Source of the DNA: Euonymus europaeus
Taxonomy: Eukaryota; Streptophyta; Magnoliopsida; Celastrales; Celastraceae
Length of the DNA: 64,000 bases
Assembly (NCBI GenBank): GCA_963580455.1
Contig: OY756964.1
Coordinates: 3,162,001-3,226,000, forward strand
Direction of reading: 5' to 3'
This document shows positions 23,061 to 36,895 of the stretch, in pieces. A program made the position numbers and the translations under genes. The notes under the pieces are model-generated. The model worked only from the letters and a program-made list of their open reading frames with translations. It was not told the DNA's origin and ran no database searches. Within the stretch, counting starts at the first letter, position 1. The number at the start of each line of letters is the position of its first letter.

Positions 23061-24243
23061 CCTAAAACCCAACAAAAAAAATCCAGTAACAATCTAAAAA
23101 TTAATTTCAAAAATTCACAACCCACCATGTTTTAATTGAAGACAATAATAACAATTATGCTATCATCCTAAATTCATCAAATGATATACTCACAACAAGC
23201 TCCTTAATTGCGAATGTCCGAAAGAAATGGTCTCCAATCAACGTCATGCTATCAATAATAAAACAAAAAAAATTAAAAAAAACCAAATTGTTCTAAGAAT
23301 GTAAAAATAAAGTTTCAAATAAAACCAAAAAGTCAAAAAAGAATAAAACCATATCGTTTGTGAGGGTGAAACCATTTTCACCTGTAAAATAAAATTATTA
23401 AGGACCACTATAAAAATATAAAATTACAACTCTAAATAGAGTCTTAAAAATAAAAAATTAAAATTTTATTTATTTTTATATATAATTTAATGTTCATTAT
23501 GCATCAACATTAAAGCTCTACTTGGAAAAATAATTGATAACGAAAATGAAGTCTTTTTAAAATACCGATTTTGACCAGTTCTGAAGGTAGCGGTTTTTAA
23601 AACAGTCTTCCAGGGCTTGGGAAAGCATTGAAGCACCGATTCTAAAAAGATTTTATAAGATTAAATTACATTTATACCATACAAATAAAGTCTAAAACCA
23701 ATAGGAAAAACAAGTTAGAACATCATTCTCAGGGAAAAGCCATTTGTCACTGTTCAAATGCTAAATTCATTTTGATGAAAGAAACTGCCAAATGTTTTCT
23801 TATCTGAATAAGAAACTAAGCAAAGAAAAAAGAACCCACAATAATTCATCTCATTATTTTCACTTGCATCAAATCCCAGAAGTCTTACGTACAATATATT
23901 CAAATGAGATTGAATGAGCAAGAGCATATCGAAACCACTCATGTGGTTATGAAGCAATATAACAGCAACAATGCTTGTGATGGGTACCCTAACGGTACAA
24001 TTTCAATTCCATTAGAAAATTGATATCACAAATATAATCACTCCATCAATTCATACAACTTAGAAACTAGTAAAAATCACTCCATACCAACCACAAGGAA
24101 AAAAAATTATTATACATTACCAAGAAAAAAAATCAATAAATAATGGACAGATCTTATACAAATGTGTGTTTATATGTAAATGTTAATTCAATTGGAAATA
24201 CCTACTGGTGGTTATTGTTCTGCTATTTTTCAATTGATACCAA

Positions 24244-25690
24244 CTGTTATTTCCGTATGAGGACATAAAAACAAATACCAGAGCCATGATTCACATATGG
24301 CATTCATATGTATCTTAAATGTCAAGTGAGCCCGAACCTATAACATTTGATTTATTTCCACCTAACTAACCAAGTTCACATGTCTATCAATCTATTTTAT
24401 GTAAAAACCCACAAGAAACAATGCTCTTCACACACAGGCAAACAACTTAACTAGTATGATAAATATATGCAAAAGACTTCCAGCCATGAGATATAACACA
24501 TTGACAACTTTCACCTCAGAATTCAGGATTCACTTCCTCTAGTTTTGTTTATATTCTATATATAATTAATGAAGTACCAAAGAAAAGAGAACTCACAATA
24601 ACAAGAACACTTGCAACTTGGTAAGCACATTACAACATGTGACTTCATCATACAATACAATCACTCAAAAATTATCAAGAGTAAAATATAAAATTATTCA
24701 GCACATCCTGCACCAATTAAATAAACCCCCGTAATTATTGCCCTTCAATATAGCTGCTGCTATTAGCTAATTTAGTTTAGACAACAAATTAGGTAATCAT
24801 GAATTGTTCCAGAGACTAAAAAACATGACCCAAAACCTTAGAAGAATATGCCAGAACTGTCAACAGCAAAACCCAAGAAAAACAAGCAGAACTGCAGGAG
24901 TGGCCAGTGAAAATTACCCAAGATTCAAGAAAAAGACAAAGAAATCAATATAAAACCAATCTACTTTCCCATATTCATAATCAACAAAGATGATCACAAA
25001 ATGCAAATGCAATCAAGAAACAGAACATACACTCATAAAGCAAACAAACTCATACCTTGAAATCGATCTTGAAACAAGTTGCACAAAATCAAACTCTGGG
25101 AAGAAATCAGCCGAAAAAGAAGAGAAGAAACGAGAAGGATGAAGCAAAAAGCAGAGAAGCACTCACCAAGATAGCTGAAACAGCCGGAGAGGAGGAGAAG
25201 CAGAGCCTACGTTTTAACGTTGGATAAATGGATAAACTGAATTGCTGATATTGACACCAAGGGAAAAAAAACACTGTTGATACAGCTAGTCCGTGAACAG
25301 CTAACCGTCGCACTAAGACACAACAAGAATTTATAGCGTTTGGCAAGATTTATGAGTCAGCCGAGTCCACATGTTTTTTCTGCCCAATCTCAAGTAATTG
25401 AAATTAATTAGGTTCTTATATATGCATTACCCACCAAATTATAACAAATGCTACAATTAGTCAATTCTACAACTAGGATGAGGCTCCAATCAAATAAGAA
25501 AGGAAATCACACTTGCTTTGACTCAAAACTCCCTCAGCTCAGCAAAAGCAGCAAAAATACTGTTCAATAACCTAGGAGAGAACACAGAAAGAAGGAAATG
25601 AAACCTATAATCAAGAACATACCTGAGGCGGGAAGAAGGAGAACATACCTGAGGCGAAAGGAAGAAGGCGACGGAACTCGGAAGAAAGTT
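24244..25690 (-). other. Gene-free stretch with leader-like splice-donor motifs
   Basis: No coding gene is visible. On the minus strand it holds several donor-like junctions: GCCTCAG|GTATGTTC twice, about 26 bp apart (25618-25660), ATCTTG|GTGAGTGC near 25166, and TTTCAAG|GTATGAG near 25055, within CT-rich leader-like sequence. A minus-strand spliced non-coding transcript running into the inverted repeat would fit, but this is inference. A frame at 25107-25346 is not recognisable. Confidence 0.35.
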
Positions 25691-25861
25691 AACCTAAAGT
25701 CCGAAACAAGTTTTATGCTTCAATAGTTGTTTTGATATTGCAAAAGAGGGCTTTTCCAAGGGCTATTGGGCACTTGGGCTCTATACTGCCGACCTTCTCT
25801 TCAAATATGGTCTTTGAAGAAATCAAAATTAAATAAATTGAAGAGCCAAACATAAATATGA

Positions 25862-26480
25862 ACATTAGGGAAATTGAAGAAATAAAAAAAAAGTCGAAAA
25901 AATTACGAAAAAAAAATTAATAAAACAAATACGAGTGCATATAATACCTTCCTTCATATCAGATCGGCTGAAAACAACGAAAATTAGGTGGCGATCTGGG
26001 AAGAAAACTGCCAAACGTTCCCCCATGTACCTAAAGGACGAACGAGATCTGGACCGTTCATGACATTTTCTGGTTTCAAACATCAGGGAAATTGAAGAAA
26101 TCAAAATTCAAAAAAACAATAACAATCACGAAAATAAAATTAATGAAACAAATACCTTCCTCCAGATCGGGTGAAAAGAACGAAAATTAGGTGATGATCT
26201 GGGACGAAAAGCTTAATTCCCCCCATGTACCTTAAGGACGAGATCTGGACCGTTCATGACATTTTCTGGTTTCACAAATTAGGGAAATTGAAGAAATCAA
26301 AATTCAAAAAAAAAGAACAATTACAAAAACAAAATTAATGAACCAAAAAAGAGTGCATACAATACCTTCAGATCAGGTGAAAATAATGAAAATTGGGTCA
26401 TGATCTGGGAAGAAAAGCATAATTCCCCCTTGTACCATGAAGGACGTATGAGATCATGAACGGTCCAGATCTCATCCGGC
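25862..26480. repeat. Tandem repeat, three copies of about 200 bp
   Basis: Copies start at about 25866, 26088 and 26280, each with GGGAAATTGAAGAAAT, then AATACCTTC, GATCTGGGA and CCCCATGTACC-type blocks. Copies 1 and 2 end in GAGATCTGGACCGTTCATGA. In copy 3 this segment is inverted (GATCATGAACGGTCCAGATC). A relic of some element or an expanded non-coding unit is possible. Confidence 0.8.
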
Positions 26481-26945
26481 AATCAAAGTTTTTCATATGC
26501 CGATGAAGTGAGAGATTCAGAGTCGCCACGAGAGGGACGATTAAAATAACGAGATGAAGAAATCCAGAAGTGAAGATGAATTCTTGGAAGGGTTGAAGCG
26601 AAGAGATGCACGTCTGGTCTGCGGAGGCGGAGTGGTTTTGGTTATTTCAAGTATACTTATGTAGGGAAAAGTCTAGTACATGTATCTAAAAGTCACACCA
26701 TGAGTACCCGTAAATTGACCGTCAGATTATAACTTTAGATACAAACCGTTCGATTTATAAAATATTTTAATACATATATCTGAATCCCTTTTTTTCAAAA
26801 AAATTCACCTGTTACTCCTTTTTCGATCTTTTCCTCTTTTCCATTACAGATCGACAGTCCTCTTCCCAATATATCCGTTGTTTCCGTCTCAATTGCGGAT
26901 ATACGGCTCGTCGCAGCGAGAGAGAGAATGGAGAAACAGTAAGAA

Positions 26946-27544
26946 CACTGGCGGAGGATAGGATGGGCTGTAGCCGGGGTAAAAATTGAGTTTTTTTACT
27001 AAATATACATATAGATAACATATAGTCTAATAGATATATTGATATAATATAATAGCTTTGTAGTCAAATATTAAAATGCCTAGGTAACCCATTAGCTCAT
27101 TAGTCCAGCCTTATTAGTTGTTAGTATTATTATTTTGTTATTTGTAGTCTATCCACTCTCGTACATGGATTCGTCACTACCCAGTAATTATTTTCCTACA
27201 AACTAATTATAACAATTATATTTTATAATTTATTAATTGATTTATCTATGCAGAAATGGAGTCAATCATTTACATTTTATAACAATTACATTTTAATTTT
27301 TGATATATAATTTTTTTTTGAATACCAAGAATGTGAGAGACATGCCATGATATTTGAATTATATATATTTTTTTTCTTAATCTTAGGCATGTGGGATGAT
27401 ATCATTTTAAGGTGTTTTATTGTAAATAGCGTAAAAAAAATTCAGGAGCAATGCCCTCGAACCCCTCCAAACTTTTCAAATGGATCAAAGAGAAGATGGC
27501 TAAGTGGTAGCCCCCACCAATAATTTCTCGCTCCGCCCTGAGTG
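26946..27544. mobile_element. hAT-like non-autonomous element
   Basis: The left end is CACTGGCGGAGGATAGGAT and the complement of the right end is CACTCAGGGCGGAGCGAGAA; both resemble the CAGTGGCGGAGC ends of plant hAT elements, and GGGGGC follows inside the right end. No clean 8-bp flanking duplication was found. Length is about 600 bp with no transposase frame. Confidence 0.45.
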
Positions 27545-30385
27545 AGAATATAGCGAAAGAGAGAAAGAAAGATGACACTCTAGTGTTGGATTCAATGGAT
27601 TTCTTTTGAGTGATTATCTCTATCCTAAGGTTTTGAGTTGTTATCTCGCACTATTAGGATAATCTTGTGCTTGGGAGAAACGAAGTCACCAGAGGCACCT
27701 GGGTCATCTGCCATGGATTTTTGTTCAGGCTTTTGGCAATGACATTTCTAAATGGAGATACAAAACATCCCTAAAAAAACATTCATTAATCATTCATAAT
27801 ATATGTGACATTCATTATAACCACAAGATTTGACAACATCCTTAAATTTAAAAATTCAAAATCATAAGTATTAGTCACTTGGGACACTTAAAAATACTTA
27901 TTTTTAAGAATATTTATCATTTTCGATCATAAAATTATCGGTTAAGTTTAGATATTGGGTCAATCGTGCATTGTTTGCACGTATATGATAATTTTTTTTT
28001 TAAAATGATTAGAATGCTTTATAAATCAAACAATATGTATTTAAACTCATAATCCGACGATCGATTAACAGTACTTATGGTGTCACTTTTTGATACCCAA
28101 CGTGATACTAGGGTGTCCCATATATTAGATAGCAATAGCATTAGAGGTATTTATAAATCCAACGGTTTAAAACATTTCTCTTTTAATAGTGCATAAATAA
28201 ACTCAACATGGCCCACCAAATTTCCTCTAAATTCTACACCACTCATTATATATATTATACACCACACCTCTTCTCGTTCTCATGATTCATCATCTTTACA
28301 AGTATTTTTACTTTTCAAAATTCTCTTTATATATCAAATGCATGTCGTTGGTACAAAAATTACATTAGTGCTGTCCTTACTAAAAGATTGTTTAGTTCAT
28401 TACGCCATTAACCTCACATTTGATTGAAAAAGATACCGAGTTTAAAATGAGTTGAGTATGAGTTTATTGAGAGGAAAAGAATATAAAGGGGATGAATGAA
28501 TTTAAATATAAAATTTTATATGTTTGATTAATGTGAGAATGATCATGAGTTTTGATTTCAATAAATTGTAACATAGATAAAAATACTACATTACCATTTT
28601 TCTAATAAATTGACAATGTGATATGATTTTAATTGAAGAATAAAATTATCATTTAAAAAAAGTTATTTTCCACTTGTGAAGAATAACCAAGCTCACAAAA
28701 ATGTGAGTTTGGCCGTAAGCTCATGCTCATGACCATGTTTTGTACAAATTAAACAATAGAATGAACTTTGTTAAAACTCATTCTCATCACTCATTCTCTA
28801 TTCTCTCCAACCAAAAGTGGAGTAAGCTCTGTTCACGGATCAATAAATGTTTAATCGTCCTTTTAAGATTGTCAGCTAATCAATAAAACTTATACCATAC
28901 TTGAGTTTTGTTCTCTTATTTGATCCTTGAAAAAAATAGAGGTATAAAAGTAAACCTAGCAAAATAACATAAATGATGGTGGCAAATTATGAACCAGGTC
29001 GACTATTACACACTCTCAAGTTAAAACACGACAAAAAGTTGTTCGGAAATTACGCCATGACAGCGTGGATAAACAAGGCTTCAAGACTTAAAAAAAATGC
29101 AATGCTAAATTTATTGAATAAATGTTTAATTACAATGACCCTACAACAATCATGCAAAAAACCCCATTTACTGCACCATAACCATAACCATAATCAATCG
29201 ATGCGTATGATTAGTACCTAGTAGTTTTGTCAATTATCCATTGATTATCTTGTTTTTTATTTATTTTTCGGTTAGTCTTAGTGTAAAATATGTAATTTTT
29301 TTTTAAAAAAAAAATCGACCAAACTATTCGGTTTTAGTTTTGACAGTTTGTTTTTTTCAGTCATGTAGTCCATTCTTTGATTGAAATTTGAAGTCTGATA
29401 CGTAAGTTGCAGTACCTTGGCCGTCAAGCTCCTTATCTACAAATCTTTGTCATAGGCCTTGTAGACTTTTCTGCCTCCCTCAGTATGATGTTGGATCATC
29501 AGCTCTGACAATGTAATTTTGGCAGAAAATGTTATGCACCCATCTGATAGCATCCTCATCTTAAGTTGTAATCTACAGCTGAAGTCATTAGTGTCAATAC
29601 TCAGATTAGTAGTCAATTGGTGCTAACAATTCATATACTCGTCATTTTGGACTTTGGAATCCGTCTTTTTCATTTTTTTTGAAAGAACAATTAATCTACA
29701 GCCACAAGAATCCCCCATCACACACAGAGGCCAGTTTTTTCAAAATTTTTGTAAAAAGTAATTGATCTACCGCCATAGAAGTTCCCCATCACACATGCAC
29801 TAAACGATTTCAATTCTATTTGGTTAAACAGATGTATTACTTTGTTCTTTGCGAATATACTCTGTAACTCGTTGTATGAAACTAAGACATACACCTTTAT
29901 GTCACTTAAAACAGTAAAATCTTGAAACTCAGAAACTATAATAATGCAAAAATCATATAAGATTTCAGCCTAGAAGTTGTCTGTGCCCTTCTCTGTTCCT
30001 CAAAACTCTAGGCAACAGCTTGATCGTTCTTCACGCTTTGGCTGCGAGGAGATCTTAAAAAGGGAGACAAAACAATTCATAAAGGTCCATGAAATTGGTC
30101 AGAGTGGGCATTTCAAGCATTCAATCACAATAGAGAAATGCATCATGCATGAACAATGGACTAGCAGTGTAAAAAGTTCATTCTTTCGCTTATTCTAATC
30201 ACAAAACCTAGATGAACTCAGTTACCAAATCGAAAAATCCATAATGCTAGCTTTAATCAGTCATCTTTTAGATATATTCATATAGAAAGCGTACAAAAAT
30301 TAAGTACCTCAACAAAGTAAACTCAAAATTATATTTTATTTCTGATGGGAAGACAAATATACTAGATGAATGTTTTTGAGAGGAG
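27545..30385. other. Long intergenic stretch
   Basis: No supported gene. An 82-codon frame at 28973-29221 lacks recognisable similarity. Two imperfect direct copies of about 75 bp (each ending CCCCATCACACA) lie at about 29680-29740 and 29752-29810. The rest is AT-rich. The part nearest 30385 may belong to the primary transcript of the MIR171 gene. Confidence 0.4.
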
Positions 30386-30480
30386 TGACGACGTGATATT
30401 GGCACGGCTCAATAAAAAACAAAGCTCACCTCATTTCGAACTCAGATTTCTTATTGAACCGCACCAATATCCCGTTAAAC
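30386..30480 (-). ncRNA. MIR171: MIR171 precursor (miR171b/c type)
   Basis: On the minus strand a foldback carries a mature-type sequence at 30392..30412 beginning TTGAGCCGTGCCAATATCAC, identical as I remember it to plant miR171b/c. The opposite arm at about 30452..30472 reads GGATATTGGTGCGGTTCAAT, the star strand, pairing with a few mismatches. The 3'-arm placement of the mature strand and a loop of about 40 nt are normal for MIR171. miR171 cleaves HAM/SCL6-type GRAS transcription factor mRNAs and so affects meristem and chlorophyll control. No miR171 target lies in this window. Confidence 0.93.
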
Positions 30481-31560
30481 TAATCAATTCTCATGGCGTA
30501 AAAACAATCGAGAGATTAAAAAAAAAACTATTACATAAATGAAACGATCACTTTCAGGAACATAATGTTTAATTTACTAGACAGAGATCTTCAATGAAAG
30601 AAACAGAATAGGTAGAGGAAGTGGGTATTGAGTGGTGAAGATCAAGTGCAATACAGAGACAAGTTATTTGTATTTTAAGAAGGGAACCAAGATGTTCTGC
30701 AGCATTAAAAAAGAGAAGGAGCCTTAAAGAAGAAGCATTGAAACTCCAACCACCCAACAAGAAAGCAAGTCGAAACATTTAATGTTGAAGAAGCAGGCAG
30801 GTACAGAGGAATAGTGAAAAAGCTCACGGAGACAAATCTGGAGCTTTTAATGTGGAGCATTTAAAGAGATGATGGAGGGATGTTGGTTCTGTTCGATTAG
30901 CATTTATGGCCTGGAAACTGTAAAAGGAACCTTTGGTCCAGGTCGGTTGAGGTACTTCGTAGGTTCAGTGGTGTAATCATTCTAATCCCCAAATGCCATT
31001 TCTTCTCTGCTTTCAAATTGCCTGTCTCAAATTGTTTCCCACAAATTACTTATTTCATAGTAAGGCTTGGGCTGACAAAAACAAATGATTTCGGGATATG
31101 AACTATTTGAATGTATGGGTTTAGATTGGTTATTAAATTGATCATATCCGATTACAATTCAAACAATAAATTAGTAATCCGTTTGGATCAGAGCACGTCT
31201 CATAGAGTATAAACTCTCGTAAAATATAAAAGTTGAGAGTGTCTGAAAGTATGAGTGACAGAATATAAACTAACTTATATTCTAAAACAAACAGAAACCA
31301 GACATAATTTTTGTGTTCAGATTCGTACCCAATTTTGAACCACCCCAAATATTCGGGCTCTTTTATGTGTTAAGAAAGTCCCGACTCGCCGTTCTTGGCC
31401 CAGGTATGATTAGATCTTTTTCACTCTGGGCCGTAGGCAAAATGGTTTTTAAAACGGTAGTTTTAATTTAGGAGTCGGATGTGCGATATTTCTAAAAACC
31501 AAAGGCTATTAAATTATTTATTATTAATAACTGCATTAGTATTCAACAATCAACAATAGT
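30481..31560. other. Spacer between MIR171 and ATG8
   Basis: On the minus side this should contain the MIR171 primary transcript 5' part and promoter. A frame at 30569-30778 is probably incidental. 31190-31285 is the partner of the dispersed repeat at 14780-14890. Confidence 0.45.
31190..31285. repeat. Dispersed repeat shared with 14780-14890
   Basis: GTTGAGAGTGTCTGAAAGTA and the following ATAAACTAACTTATATTCT match the complement of 14780-14890. Confidence 0.55.
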
Positions 31561-31772
31561 ACTATTTAAACGCCGTTGCTCCCAATACAAGCCCTAATCT
31601 CTAATCTCACTTTTTCCTGGTTTTGGGATCTGGATACTCCTCTCGATCTCTCTCCCTGTGCAGTGCTGTAATTGCATCTCTTCTCTTTTCTAATTTTGAT
31701 TAATATTCTGTTGATTTGAAGCCCTAACTCTTTGTTTCTTCTTTTTTTTCTTCGGGTTTTCCAAAAGGTGTC

Positions 31773-33669
<1,897 letters not shown>

Positions 33670-35093
33670 GATGCAATGAAACTGTCTGTGAATAAGGCTT
33701 GCAAGATTGCAGTAAGATTCTAGATAAGTTGTAAATTCTCTTTCCCTTAGGCCTTAACCCCATGTTCTCTTTTAGGGATCTACTTTTCCTGCACTTTGTC
33801 TAAATTTTTTTCTTGTAATAACTGATAACTAAGACATTTAATTCTGCTTTCTGCATTTACATTTTTAGAGCATTGGTGAGTATCTTACATCCTGCCGCCT
33901 CACTTGTATGTTCAAAAGAATTCTCGTCAGTCATTCTCGACTTTGATGAGTTTTCCTACAATTTCGTGTTATTTGGAATATGTGGGGATGATGATGAACT
34001 GTCAATACTTGATGGAGTGGATTAGGATTTGGTTTGGGCTTGTATCTGTGGCCTTCGAAGCTGCCATAGAAAAGAAAAGAAAGAAGATGCTTCTCTGCGA
34101 GAGAGAAATAGATAATGTGATTGACAAAAATGACAATGTTTAGTGGCTTTGAATGTTTGATTATTATAAGCAACCTCTGTCCTATGGGTCCATTGTACTG
34201 CTCAAGTTAACAGAGCATACACCCTTTAGAAGCATTTATAGGGTGCAGTCATCAACTCATTTGGAGAACTTCAGTTACTGATTCTTGACCAACTTCATCC
34301 CAACTGAGGTTCTACTCTTGACCTTTTGTGTGCCAACAGTAGCTATTACTACTTTGGCCTTGTCACGTCCTGCAGAAGCTACAACCTACACCTCTGTCAT
34401 CTTCTTGCTACTGCTTCCGCTTGCTTTCTTGTTATTTTCATCGTTGTGCCATAGATCAGCCCAGGCTGGTGTCTTCTTACCCATGGCCCTGATGATTTAT
34501 TCATACAATAATTATGCATCAAAACCTAACACCAACAAGTGCAACAACAAATAACGAGGACAACCACAATTTTCTGGCCAAAGTCGTATTTCAGGGTACT
34601 GTGGATCTGGAAAGTCCGATATATTTTCTGGTCATTAGAGGGAAACCCTAGACTCATCTACACAAACAAAGAAGATGGTGGGAAGAGAGTACCCTGCGAA
34701 GATTGAAATGCTCAATTGATGGCGGCTGCAATGAGCAGTAGGTTCTTAGAAAAAGTCAAATCGATTTTGGGATATGAATGTAAGTGATGGTTGTCGCTGG
34801 GACTCCTAGCTGGATCAAATGCATCATATATCATATATACTCTGTTTGACGTTTTTGCAGGATAATAATAATTCACGGATTCACCTTAGAAATTAAACTA
34901 GCTAGCCATTAAAGAACTTTCTTTTGTTCAGCTTGCCTTCTTAGTTCTTTCAAATTTTTAGGGATGATTCTATTAAGTAAGAGTTGTAAAGCCTTTTTCC
35001 AACGTACAATTTGAAATCTAGGGTCTAGACGTTCTTGATGCTGATACTAAGGTAAGCGTTCTATATTTAATCATCTCGCATGACTACTAAATT
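33670..35093. other. ATG8 3' region and spacer
   Basis: It starts with the ATG8 3' UTR. The overlapping frames at 33904-34143 (+), 33931-34173 (-) and 34285-34554 (+, hydrophobic) have no recognisable product. On the minus strand near 34370-34490 a short frame (KKTPAWADLWHNDE...) could be a fragment of a protein gene, unidentified. Confidence 0.4.
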
Positions 35094-35110
35094 GCTGGAA
35101 TAGCTCAGTT

Positions 35111-35143
<33 letters not shown>

Positions 35144-35167
35144 GAGGTTCAAGCCCTCCTTCTAGCG
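35094..35167 (+). tRNA. tRNA-Asn (anticodon GUU)
   Basis: 74 nt with acceptor stem GCTGGAA/TTCTAGC, D arm TAGCTCAGTTGGTTAGAGC, anticodon stem-loop GTGGCTGTTAACCAC with anticodon GTT, variable loop AAGGTC, T arm GGAGGTTCAAGCCCTCC and discriminator G. Pol III boxes are internal. No intron. A run of six T follows about 10 bp downstream. Confidence 0.97.
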
Positions 35168-35177
35168 ACTAATTTAG

Positions 35178-35183
35178 ATTTTT
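35178..35183 (+). terminator. Pol III terminator of tRNA-Asn
   Basis: A T-run (GATTTTTTATTTT) lies just after the tRNA end. Confidence 0.7.
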
Positions 35184-36227
35184 TATTTTCCTTCCCAGAA
35201 ACTGCTTCTTCACCTCTCTTCATTTTGAAACTTGCTTAGTTTGACAGATTTCCATAATTCCATTGCTGAAACTTTGCATAAGGATTTCCTTGGCTCAAGA
35301 ACAACACCTTCAATTCATTACTTCCAAGTCAGCTGACAGCTATTAAAGATGTCTGTTGCAAGCCGTTCATACAATTAAGCTGGAAGTCGGAGTCGTTAAC
35401 GGCAGGCAACCTGCAGCTTCTTGACTTGCCCATCAATGACATATTATTTTGATTTTCTTTTGTTCCCAAAGCCTGTTTACTATAGTCTATATATACATAT
35501 AGCATCTCCCCCAAAACCTATAATACAATTTCAAGAAGTAACTTAAAAAAAAAAAGAGAGTTCAGGAAAAACTCTTATAAAAAATATTAACTTCTTAATC
35601 TTGACATGTCATGCCAGTATGCCACAACATTCATGGAGAAAAGGCCAAAAGTGAGGAAGAAGAAAAGTTGATAGAAATACATGACAAGGCAAATGGCACA
35701 CGATCGAGATTCGGGGCTCATGGGAGAGAGGAATTGGTGGCAACAAATGAGGGGCAATGTGAGATATGCGTCACCCAGAGCCACTGCATGAGCCTTTTTA
35801 CATGGCAAGTGTTATGTTCTTTTTACAATTTACACATAATAACAAATATTTTCGTACGTTCTATTTATTAAGTGGAGAGAAGAACCACGTGAAAAAGTCG
35901 GCAATCAATACTTACATATTCATATGTATCAACATTATGCAAGCATGCACACACCACACCACACCAAGTGTCCCTCGACATACTTTATGGTCCCTGTCTT
36001 TATATTCTTCGAGTAATTAAATTCTGACTGGAAGAAAACGCATGGTCAATGGACAATTATATTGACGGAATAAAGTTTGAGGATCATTATCTTCTTTGTT
36101 TTTTTTTTACTTTTTTTTTCCTTTCTCTATTTTGGATAAGTAAAACTATTCAAATACTCCCGTAGCTACGCAAATTCGAAATCATGAACACGTTGTATTC
36201 CTCATTCATTAAAAGGCAAAAAATCCA

Positions 36228-36552
36228 GCGGCGGTTTTGAGTTGGATGATATAAGTGATACGAAATATATAATTCATGTCCGGACTCAAATTAATTTGAA
36301 TTTTTAGACTTACTTAACTGATATTATGTTTAGTTTAAATTTAGACAAGTAAATCGTATAATAATATAATTCGGTTAGGATCCGGATAACTAAATTGCAC
36401 AAGATTTTTGTGTTAGAACCAGAACTCGGTTTTAAATCTGACAAATTTGTTGTATTTGTCTCCGAATTTCGGACATATAACTTATGTCCAAACTTGATTT
36501 AATTCGGATTAAATTAATCAGTCATCCGGATTGGACAGAGTTTTGCTACCCA
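36228..36552. repeat. Dispersed repeat shared with 48115-48370
   Basis: GGTTTTGAGT, then TTTTTAGACTTA, ATAATATAATTCGG, CCAAACTTGATTTAAT and GACAGAGTTTTG occur in the same order and orientation at 48115-48370. No ORF. The ends were not resolved; it is probably a non-autonomous element or retrotransposon remnant. Confidence 0.6.
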
Positions 36553-36895
36553 ATATAATATACACACAAACATACGTAGGTGTAGAATATTGCAAATTAA
36601 AAGTAAGTTGAGCATGAATATATAATATATCCACAAACATACTATAGGGGTTCATGCATGCGGCACAGACGATTAAAGTCTGAACTTGAAACAAACACTG
36701 ATTATATAACAGTACAAACCCAAGTCCAAGTAAAACCTAAGAAAGCTAAATAAAAACCACATGGTAAACACACAACTATCTTGTTTTTTCTTCCTCTCTC
36801 ATTCACACCGACAACGAACTTGTCAAGCTATTGTTATCACATGGTAGATCTAGGCATGTTGCTTCAGTAGAAGGAACCAAAAAGGCCATTTGAGT

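Larger units (their letters stand above)
20724..24243. repeat. Large inverted repeat (arms 1.8 and 1.7 kb, 30-bp loop)
   Basis: Left arm 20724-22527 and right arm 22558-24243 are reverse complements over their whole length with modest divergence. The loop is only 22528-22557. Matching landmarks: TTGGTATCAATTG at 20724 and its complement ending at about 24243; the frame containing SGFDMLLLIQSHLNIL at 21028 (+) and at 23957 (-); and the papain-like fragments at 21813-22310 and 22760-23060. The left arm carries an extra tandem copy of about 118 bp, which explains the length difference. Terminal transposon ends were not identified. Confidence 0.9.
35168..36895. other. Spacer between tRNA-Asn and the MYB gene
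   Basis: No supported gene; frames at 35611-35871 and 35766-36020 are unrecognised. It contains a dispersed repeat at 36228-36552. The last part holds the MYB 3' UTR. Confidence 0.45.

Noticed and set aside
28380..28860. Possible further MITE
   Set aside because: No convincing terminal inverted repeats or target duplication could be found.
28973..29221. 82-codon open frame
   Set aside because: No recognisable motif, no splice context, low-complexity His/Asn end; probably chance.
34285..34554. 89-codon hydrophobic frame downstream of ATG8
   Set aside because: Biased leucine-rich composition without family similarity and overlapped by another possible frame on the opposite strand.
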